Of a stretch of DNA of 7,548 nucleotides, positions 1-4,643 are shown one piece after another. The stretch's first letter is position 1; each line of letters starts with the position of its first letter. The DNA is taken from NCBI GenBank assembly GCA_009929095.1, contig SABF01000070.1:1-7548 (forward strand), read 5' to 3'. Source of the DNA: Erysipelotrichia bacterium. Lineage in GTDB: Bacteria > Bacillota_I > Bacilli_A > Erysipelotrichales > Erysipelotrichaceae. Below the pieces are notes generated by a model. That model had not been told where the DNA came from and did no database searches. It saw nothing but the letters and a program-made list of their open reading frames with translations. Made by a program: the position numbers and the translations under genes.

Positions 1-1214
1 AAATGATGGAACAGGATGGCTTCAAGACAGTCAATCTCGACAACTATATTGGTTATGCTGAAATGGGTGAAGGCGATCAGGTGATTGGCATCATCGGACA
101 TCTGGATGTTGTGCCGGCAGTCAGGGAAGACTGGCGTACTGATCCGTATACAATGGCTGAGAAAGACGGCATTCTTTATGGCCGTGGAGTCAGTGATGAT
201 AAAGGCGCTGTAGTTGCAAGCATGATTGCCATGAAAGTTCTTCGCGATATGAAGACTCCGCTGAACCGCCGAATTCGCCTGATCATGGGCACAAACGAAG
301 AGACTGGATCCAAAAATCTGAAATACTATGTGGAACATGAGGGCAGTGTAGACTATGGATTTACTCCGGATGGTGATTTCCCAATCATCAATGGAGAAAA
401 GGGTATGCTGCACGGCACCTATCGTTCCAAGAATACCAGCCTGATTGATGTAGAAGGCGGAATTGCCAGCAATATTGTATGCAGTAAGGTAACAGCGAAG
501 ATTGCGAAAAACAGTTATTCTCCAAAGAAGCTTGGCGATTACTTCAATAATGCCAATCTGAATTACACACTGGAAGAAGGGGAGACTGAGGATACAGTCA
601 CCGTTATTGGGAAGGCTGCACATGCGTCTACTCCGGAAATAGGCAAAAACGCGATTTCCCATTTATTTACTGGATTGCAGAATGCTGGCTTCCAGGATCC
701 GTTTGTGGACTTCTACTGCTCACACTTCGGTCTGAATACTGATGGCGAAGGACTTGGCTGCAAGTGCTCTGATGAGTATGGAGCGCTGACATTGAATAAC
801 GGTGTCATACATATGAAGGATGGAGCAGTTGAAGGAAGCATTGATATCCGCTTTCCAGTCACCATGTGCTGCAAGCAGGTTCTCAAGATGATTGAGGAAC
901 ACAAGGAAGATGATGGCGGTATCGCTGATGTCAAGGCTGGCGTGGAACCGCTGTTCTATGCACCGGATTCTCCGCTGTGCAGTGCGCTGGTGTCCGCTTA
1001 CCAGGAAACAACAGGGGATATGGAGAGTAAGCCGCTGGTCATCGGCGGCGGTACCTATGCTAAGGGAATTGAGAACACAGTTGCATTTGGCTGTGCTTTC
1101 CCGGGCAATGATTATCATATTCATGATGCGGATGAATGGTGCTCCATCGATGAACTGCTGAAACAGGCAGAGATCTATGTGGCTGGCATTCAGAAACTTC
1201 TGGAAATCAAGTAA
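1..1214 (+). CDS. pepV: PepV-like M20 family zinc dipeptidase, 5' end outside window
   Basis: This is a cytoplasmic metallopeptidase of the M20 family, PepV/Sapep type, which releases amino acids from dipeptides. About 403 residues are present. The family is usually near 465, so roughly 60 N-terminal residues lie before the window, and the ATG codons at bases 3 and 6 are internal. Counting from base 3, visible motifs are GHLDVVP (metal-ligand His at residue 33), GRGVSDDKG (bridging Asp at 65), the NEETGS pair of glutamates (99-100), TPDGDFP (metal-ligand Asp at 123 or 125), the lid-domain GKAAHASTPE with the conserved His, GGGTYAKG, and the C-terminal NDYHIHDADEW carrying the last histidine. 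All expected catalytic and metal positions seem present, so it should be active. It ends at TAA just before a strong terminator and is transcribed separately from the next gene. The family assignment is secure. PepV rather than another M20 dipeptidase is likely. Confidence 0.93.
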   Translation, partial: MMEQDGFKTVNLDNYIGYAEMGEGDQVIGIIGHLDVVPAVREDWRTDPYTMAEKDGILYGRGVSDDKGAVVASMIAMKVLRDMKTPLNRRIRLIMGTNEETGSKNLKYYVEHEGSVDYGFTPDGDFPIINGEKGMLHGTYRSKNTSLIDVEGGIASNIVCSKVTAKIAKNSYSPKKLGDYFNNANLNYTLEEGETEDTVTVIGKAAHASTPEIGKNAISHLFTGLQNAGFQDPFVDFYCSHFGLNTDGEGLGCKCSDEYGALTLNNGVIHMKDGAVEGSIDIRFPVTMCCKQVLKMIEEHKEDDGGIADVKAGVEPLFYAPDSPLCSALVSAYQETTGDMESKPLVIGGGTYAKGIENTVAFGCAFPGNDYHIHDADEWCSIDELLKQAEIYVAGIQKLLEIK

Positions 1215-1220
1215 TAAAAC

Positions 1221-1255
1221 AAGGCACTGCTGAAAACCGGCAGTGTCTTTCTTTT
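1221..1255 (+). terminator. Rho-independent terminator of the pepV-like gene
   Basis: The arms CACTGC (1225-1230) and GCAGTG (1240-1245) pair. The stem can be lengthened by T-G and G-T wobbles and by outer A-T and G-C pairs. A T-rich run (1246-1255, TCTTTCTTTT) follows. It lies 10 bases after the stop codon. Confidence 0.85.
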
Positions 1256-1271
1256 GGTTCTTTGGAACGTG

Positions 1272-1277
1272 TATAAT
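1272..1277 (+). promoter_or_regulatory. -10 element (TATAAT) of the HAD-led operon
   Basis: A perfect TATAAT follows the pepV terminator. The best -35 candidate is only a T-rich stretch around 1248-1253, so the -35 call is weak. Transcription would start near base 1284, within about three bases of the ATG at 1287, which implies a leaderless mRNA. Confidence 0.6.
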
Positions 1278-1286
1278 ATTTCATGT

Positions 1287-2123
1287 ATGAAAAAGACAGC
1301 GGTTTTGTACGATTTTGATAAAACATTATGCACTCGAGATATGCAGGAATACAGTCTGATTCCTGACCTTGGCTATGAGAGTCCAGAGGATTTCTGGCGG
1401 GAAGTTACTCAGCTGAGCAGCGAAAATGGCATGGACGGAATCAGTGCCTATCTTTATTGCCTGAAAAAGAAGTATGAAGATCAGGGACGGAAGCTTTCCC
1501 GCAGTGATTTTTTAAATCTCGGCAGCACCATAGAACTGTATAAGGGCGTGGATACCTGGTTTTCCAGAATCAATGCATACGGCAGTTCGCTGGGGCTGGA
1601 AGTGGAACATTACGTTATCTCAAGCGGAATGAGTGAAATCATTGAAGGAACGTCGATTGCTAAAGAGTTTAAGAAAATATATGCCTGCCGCTATTATTAC
1701 GATGAAGAGGGCAATGCGCAGTGGCCGGCACTTACCGTAAACTACACAACGAAGACACAGTACATTTTCCGAATCAATAAGCAGGTGCTTGATGTATCAA
1801 ATGACAGTGATCTGAATGCCTATACGCCAGCGGAGAATCGGCCGATCCCATTCAGCAGAATGATATATGTGGCTGACGGACTGACGGATGTGCCGTGCAT
1901 GAAACTGGTTAAGCAGCATGGCGGCAAATCCATTGCTGTGTACAATCCCGATTCGGCCAGAGCAGGCATTACTGCCAGCAGACTGATTGACGATCATCGG
2001 GCAGATTACATGGTGAGTGCCGACTATCGTGAACACGAGGAAATGGAACAGCTGATGAAACTGATTCTGGACCATATATCAGCTGATGCAAAACTGGAAG
2101 ATCTTGAAGGGAAATATCGTTAA
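1287..2123 (+). CDS. HAD-superfamily phosphatase (phosphoserine-phosphatase-like)
   Basis: This is a predicted soluble HAD hydrolase of 278 residues, probably a magnesium-dependent phosphatase. The substrate cannot be read from sequence. Motif I is YDFDKTL, with nucleophile Asp9, acid/base Asp11 and Thr13. A helical cap-like insert follows. Motif II is VISSGM (Ser112/Ser113), the motif III lysine is probably Lys156 in TTKTQ, and motif IV is VADGLTD (Asp197 and Asp201). Ala196 replaces the usual Gly of GDGxxD. The start at 1287 is chosen because motif I begins eight codons later. An in-frame TTG at 1254 would add eleven residues across the promoter. No Shine-Dalgarno sequence precedes 1287, and the -10 hexamer ends nine bases before it, so leaderless initiation is inferred. 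The next gene begins three bases after the stop, so the two are probably co-transcribed. The family is clear and the specific function unknown. Confidence 0.85.
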   Translation: MKKTAVLYDFDKTLCTRDMQEYSLIPDLGYESPEDFWREVTQLSSENGMDGISAYLYCLKKKYEDQGRKLSRSDFLNLGSTIELYKGVDTWFSRINAYGSSLGLEVEHYVISSGMSEIIEGTSIAKEFKKIYACRYYYDEEGNAQWPALTVNYTTKTQYIFRINKQVLDVSNDSDLNAYTPAENRPIPFSRMIYVADGLTDVPCMKLVKQHGGKSIAVYNPDSARAGITASRLIDDHRADYMVSADYREHEEMEQLMKLILDHISADAKLEDLEGKYR

Positions 2124-2126
2124 AAT

Positions 2127-2924
2127 ATGAGCGAGAATAACACAAACCGCAAAACGGAAAAAGAAACAGAACCGAATGATCAGAAGATTCAGCGTCAGAT
2201 CAGTCAGAAAAAAGTGCTGATTGCCATTCTGGCAATTGCCATTATCTTCTCTTCTGTATTTCTGATCAGACATTTTATGACATCTGCCAAAACAGTTGGC
2301 AAACAGATTACAGTTGAACTTGATGCGGCATTTGGCGGGGATCAGCCCGGAGATGAGGGCATCATCACTGCTGCTGAATACAATGAGAAGACAGTAGATG
2401 CACTGGAGCTGCTGCTTAAAAAAGACGGTAATTTCAAAGTGCTTCGAACACATGAAGCAGGTACTGCGGGATCGGTAGATCAGCGGGCGGAGAAGATCAA
2501 TGCAGACAAGCCGGATGTGGTACTGTGCATTCGTTCTGAAGGCAGCAGAAATGCGGAGGAAAGCGGTATGAAGATCTATGCCAATGTGCCGACATCTCCA
2601 TATCATGATCAGAGTCTGGCATTGGCGGATCAGATCAAAGCGTCTTTTACCGAAGATGTCTGGACACCAAGTGTCGGATATTTGTATTACCGGCCGGTAA
2701 AGTCCAATACTTTTCAGATTCACTATGCAGATGAAGCAGATCTCAAAGATTATGGAGAAGAAACACTGCGGCTGATGCAGCAGTGTGATGCACCGGTTGT
2801 TGTCAGTACTGGAATTCATGTCACCAATCAGAGTGATGTGGATACCTGGGCATCTGAGAATGGATATAAAAAAGCAGCGAAGCAGTATTATGCGGCTCTG
2901 AAAGCGGTCTATGTCACAGACTAA
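2127..2924 (+). CDS. Membrane-anchored amidase_3-like protein, probably catalytically dead
   Basis: This 265-residue protein has a charged, polar N-terminus (1-28), one membrane helix (about 29-47, uncleaved anchor) and an outside domain with the fold pattern of zinc N-acetylmuramoyl-L-alanine amidases (amidase_3). The pattern is readable: strand plus DAAFGGD (66-72) where active enzymes have DPGHGG, a helix starting at Glu84, a VLRTHEAG strand and QRAEKIN helix, VVLCIRSEGS (131-140) where active enzymes have a SIHxN strand, and VVVSTGI (224-230) where active enzymes have VExGF. The first zinc His is Phe69, the second is Arg136, and the catalytic Glu is Ser227. Only Glu84 remains. Peptidoglycan cleavage is therefore unlikely; a binding or regulatory role at the cell surface is inferred. 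It starts three bases after the HAD stop with only a distant GAAGGG (2106-2111), suggesting translational coupling. Its end overlaps the next gene by 14 bases. Confidence 0.8.
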   Translation: MSENNTNRKTEKETEPNDQKIQRQISQKKVLIAILAIAIIFSSVFLIRHFMTSAKTVGKQITVELDAAFGGDQPGDEGIITAAEYNEKTVDALELLLKKDGNFKVLRTHEAGTAGSVDQRAEKINADKPDVVLCIRSEGSRNAEESGMKIYANVPTSPYHDQSLALADQIKASFTEDVWTPSVGYLYYRPVKSNTFQIHYADEADLKDYGEETLRLMQQCDAPVVVSTGIHVTNQSDVDTWASENGYKKAAKQYYAALKAVYVTD

Positions 2925-3600
2925 TGCAGTCCGATTTCTGAATGCCTATGTTTCCATAGAGTCATCGATGAATTGCATTGTGCAGAGCAGTCAATATCGA
3001 AGTTTCAGCATGCTTCTGTCAGACTGTGCGAAGCAGAGCCGGATTATCCGCGCGCATCAGGAAGATCTTAGGGAATACAACGAACTGCGCAATGCACTCG
3101 TTCATCAGCGTGACAGAAACCGTGAAATTATTGCTGAGCCAAGCGATCGGGTGACTATGGACATTGAACAGATTGCTGCCCAGCTGATCAGTCAGCGGAA
3201 TGTTCTGAGATATGCCAGCAAGCCAGTGCAGAAAATGAAGCCGGAAGACAGAATTGAAGATGCTTATCAGATAATGAATCATCTGGGCACCACCAAGATA
3301 CCGGTCTATGAAGGAAGACACTTTGTCGGACTGCTGACCTTAGAGGCAATTGCTCACTGGGGTCTGTACCACGACACTGAGAATCAGGTAGGGAAAATCA
3401 TGACCAAAGGTATGAGTGACCGAGTGGTCTTTGTGCCAAAAGATATTTCGTTTGATAATATGCTGAGTTATTTTGATCGATCTATTCGAGCGGGGAAAAA
3501 GACTCCGGCGGTTATTATAACTGAACATGGCAGATGCGAGGAACTTCCTATGGGAATTATTACGACACAGGATCTGCCAAAGATACTTAGTGCATTCTAA
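2911..3600 (+). CDS. CBS-pair protein with HEPN-like N-terminal helical domain
   Basis: This is a 229-residue soluble protein. Residues 1-90 are helical and carry RNALVH (Arg60 to His65), which fits the R-polar-x3-H (Rx4-6H) signature of HEPN domains. Residues about 99-150 form a first CBS motif (KIPVYEGRHFVGLLTLEAI) and about 160-226 a second (VVFVPKDISFDNML, then MGIITTQDL). CBS pairs usually bind adenine nucleotides or related ligands and regulate an attached domain. Whether the HEPN-like part is an RNase or only a helical scaffold cannot be decided here. The ATG lies inside the last 14 bases of the amidase-like gene in another frame, with only a weak GAAAGCGG before it, so expression probably depends on translation of that gene. 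A weak hairpin follows. The CBS assignment is firm and HEPN is a motif-level inference. Confidence 0.8.
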   Translation: MSQTNAVRFLNAYVSIESSMNCIVQSSQYRSFSMLLSDCAKQSRIIRAHQEDLREYNELRNALVHQRDRNREIIAEPSDRVTMDIEQIAAQLISQRNVLRYASKPVQKMKPEDRIEDAYQIMNHLGTTKIPVYEGRHFVGLLTLEAIAHWGLYHDTENQVGKIMTKGMSDRVVFVPKDISFDNMLSYFDRSIRAGKKTPAVIITEHGRCEELPMGIITTQDLPKILSAF

Positions 3601-3624
3601 GAACAATCTTCATGCTGTTTCAGA

Positions 3625-3655
3625 AAGCTGTCCATCAGTCTGGAGTGGGCAGCTT
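3625..3655. terminator. Possible weak bidirectional terminator between convergent genes
   Basis: AAGCTG (3625-3630) pairs with CAGCTT (3650-3655). The stem continues inward through a T-G wobble and two C-G pairs. It lies between the CBS gene (plus) and the prepilin-like frame (minus), whose TGA falls in the loop. Neither side has a good T-tract, so termination strength is doubtful. Confidence 0.4.
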
Positions 3656-3976
3656 GTTGTATAAAAGCGGTGCGCCTTTGTATGTCTGATCTTCAGCATT
3701 CCCGTATAGAGCATGGTCATCTGCTGGGATGACATTATAGGAGTCGCCGGTATTTGTCCTTGAACTGACGATTCCATTCCAGACGGTATAGTATCCGATG
3801 TCACTTCGGTATTGGCTGAGATAGAAACGATCGCCGACTTTCATATACGCAGATATCAGCTCAGACTTCAATGATCTGCAATTGGCAGGGCATGCTGCAG
3901 TCTTGATCTTTTTAGCCTGTTCAGAAAAGATGAAGATCGAAATTGCATTAAGGATAGCAATGATGGCAGTTATCAT
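3635..3976 (-). CDS. Type IV pilin / pseudopilin-like protein, start region damaged or unresolved
   Basis: This minus-strand frame encodes a small pilin-like protein. The first 20 or so residues from ATG 3976 (ITAIIAILNAISIFIF) form the hydrophobic spine helix of type IV prepilins. The helix is followed by an amphipathic stretch with a CPANC pair and RSLKSELISAYM, typical of the end of the pilin helix, then a small polar C-terminal domain rich in Tyr and Asp. Reading upstream in frame, bases 3977-4036 encode a basic leader and PA followed by FRLSEIL, that is, a prepilin peptidase site with Phe at +1 and Glu at +5. The ATG at 3976 is thus eight residues past the normal cleavage point and would give a protein without its processing signal. 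From 3976 up to the stop at 4052-4054 there is no ATG, GTG or TTG in frame. It may be a decaying gene, use an unusual start, or carry a sequence error. No pilus assembly gene is next to it. Confidence 0.6.
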   Translation of the reverse strand: MITAIIAILNAISIFIFSEQAKKIKTAACPANCRSLKSELISAYMKVGDRFYLSQYRSDIGYYTVWNGIVSSRTNTGDSYNVIPADDHALYGNAEDQTYKGAPLLYNKLPTPD

Positions 3977-4051
3977 CAGTATCTCGCTTAGTCTGAAGGC
4001 TGGATAATTATCCTGTCTCTTCCGTAATTTCTTCGCGCTGCTATTGCCGGG
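3977..4051 (-). other. In-frame prepilin leader and cleavage site without start codon
   Basis: Translation continuous with the pilin-like gene reads KKLRKRQDNYPA then FRLSEIL. This is a basic leader, alanine at -1 (codon 3998-4000), phenylalanine at +1 (3995-3997) and glutamate at +5. The frame is closed by a TAA at 4052-4054. None of the codons between is ATG, GTG or TTG, and no ribosome site is visible. Confidence 0.6.
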
Positions 4052-4086
4052 TTAATTTTAGGGAATAATACGGATTTACATTTTTT

Positions 4087-4127
4087 GGAACCGGCTGTAA
4101 TCTGACAGAGAAAAACCAGACGGTTCC
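4087..4127. repeat. Inverted repeat with 7-base perfect arms
   Basis: GGAACCG (4087-4093) and CGGTTCC (4121-4127) are exact reverse complements. Inside them is a smaller hairpin, CTGT (4095-4098) with ACAG (4105-4108). There is no T-tract after it on either strand: the six T at 4081-4086 lie before it on plus. A factor-independent terminator is therefore unlikely. It could be a structured leader upstream of the pilin-like gene or a protein site. Confidence 0.45.
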
Positions 4128-4154
4128 TATATGTGGAAATGTGTAATAAACCGC

Positions 4155-4202
4155 ATTGGAATCACATATTCAGCTCATATTTCTATTGAAATCACTGTTT
4201 CA
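4155..4202. promoter_or_regulatory. Two related dyad sequences before the HU promoter, possible operator pair
   Basis: ATTGGAATCACATATTCA (4155-4172) and ATTGAAATCACTGTTTCA (4185-4202) match at 14 of 18 positions and start exactly 30 bases apart. Each is also a small dyad: GAAT-5-ATTC in the first, TGAAA-6-TTTCA in the second. The second covers the -35 hexamer of the HU promoter. Regulator binding is inference. Confidence 0.4.
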
Positions 4203-4213
4203 TGCTGTAAAAT
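4186..4213 (+). promoter_or_regulatory. Sigma-A-type promoter of the HU gene
   Basis: TTGAAA (-35, 4186-4191) and TAAAAT (-10, 4208-4213) are separated by 16 bases. Transcription would start near 4220, giving a leader of about 38 bases that contains the ribosome site AAGGAG (4241-4246), 11 bases before the ATG. Confidence 0.6.
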
Positions 4214-4257
4214 GATTATGTCCAGAAAATGTCTGAACAAAAGGAGATTATATTATC

Positions 4258-4551
4258 ATGGCAAAGGAAGCTAAGGTTTTAACGAAAAAGGTGCTGGCGG
4301 ATGAACTCGCAGCAGCTCAGGGATTAACCAAGAAAGCCGCAAACGAAGCAGTCAACTATGTATTTGACGAAGCAGCAAAGACACTGAAAAAGGGCGGAAC
4401 TGTTGATATCAATGGCTTCGGCAAGTTCTCCATCAAGAAGAGAGCTGCTCGCACAGGAATTAACCCGCGTACCAAAGAGAAGATCAAGATCAAGGCCGCA
4501 AAGGTTCCTTCATTTAAAGCCAGCAAAACTCTGAAAGATCTCGTTAAGTAA
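4258..4551 (+). CDS. hup: HU-family nucleoid DNA-binding protein
   Basis: This is a 97-residue histone-like protein that binds and bends DNA as a dimer and compacts the nucleoid. The N-terminal half is the dimerising helical part (TKKVLADELAAAQGLTKKAA and a second helix). The signature GFGKFSIKKRAARTGINP follows at residues 53-70, with the Asn-Pro pair at 69-70 that in HU inserts between base pairs at the tip of the beta arm. The arm RTKEKIKIKAAKVP and the last helix FKASKTLKDLVK complete the fold. About five extra residues stand before the usual HU start, so the N-terminus is slightly extended. The ATG at 4258 is supported by AAGGAG at 4241-4246. It has its own promoter and terminator, so it is monocistronic, as expected for an abundant protein. 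It belongs to the HU rather than the IHF branch, since no IHF partner is present. Confidence 0.96.
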   Translation: MAKEAKVLTKKVLADELAAAQGLTKKAANEAVNYVFDEAAKTLKKGGTVDINGFGKFSIKKRAARTGINPRTKEKIKIKAAKVPSFKASKTLKDLVK

Positions 4552-4566
4552 TTTGCCTGATCGAGC

Positions 4567-4592
4567 GAGACACAACAGTGTCTCCTTTTTTT
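4567..4592 (+). terminator. Strong Rho-independent terminator of the HU gene
   Basis: GAGACAC (4567-4573), loop AACA, and GTGTCTC (4578-4584) form a perfect 7-base stem followed by CTTTTTTT (4585-4592). Confidence 0.93.
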
Positions 4593-4605
4593 ACCATAAA
4601 TCGTG

Positions 4606-4611
4606 TACACT
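4606..4611 (+). promoter_or_regulatory. Possible -10 element (TACACT) before the G6PDH-like gene
   Basis: CGTGTACACT resembles CGTGTATAAT before the HAD gene, sharing CGTG directly ahead of the hexamer. The -35 region falls in the HU terminator T-tract and is not recognisable. Transcription would start near 4618, leaving about 26 bases before ATG 4644. Confidence 0.4.
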
Positions 4612-4633
4612 GAAATTAAATGATCAATAGATC

Positions 4634-4639
4634 GGGAGG
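4634..4639 (+). promoter_or_regulatory. Ribosome binding site GGGAGG fixing the start at 4644
   Basis: GGGAGG lies four bases before ATG 4644. The earlier in-frame ATG at 4620 has no ribosome site and would put this Shine-Dalgarno sequence inside the coding region, so 4644 is preferred. Confidence 0.75.
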
Positions 4640-4643
4640 CACT

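Noticed and set aside
1254..1286. Upstream TTG start for the HAD gene
   Set aside because: It would place eleven unlikely residues across the terminator tail and the -10 hexamer, with no ribosome site. ATG 1287 gives the normal short distance to motif I.
2079..2819. A 246-codon open frame on the minus strand opposite the amidase-like gene
   Set aside because: It is fully antisense to a gene with a recognisable fold and operon context. Its translation is Cys/Ile/Arg-rich with no known motif, and no ribosome site was noticed. It is most likely a mirror frame.
3610..3804. A 64-codon minus-strand frame overlapping the pilin-like gene
   Set aside because: It lies in another frame of the pilin-like gene, has no family features, and the pilin frame has a clear motif pattern.
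4141..4184. A second promoter before HU (TTGGAA at 4156 with CATATT at 4176)
   Set aside because: The spacer is only 14 bases. The TTGAAA/TAAAAT pair downstream is better.
3601..4257. Riboswitch, T-box or other structured RNA in the 657-base plus-strand gap
   Set aside because: No T-box, conserved aptamer core or tRNA-like fold is recognisable. The region is largely accounted for by the minus-strand pilin-like frame, an inverted repeat and the HU promoter.
4620..4643. Upstream ATG start for the G6PDH-like gene
   Set aside because: No ribosome site precedes it, it would lie at about the predicted transcription start, and it would make GGGAGG part of the coding sequence.
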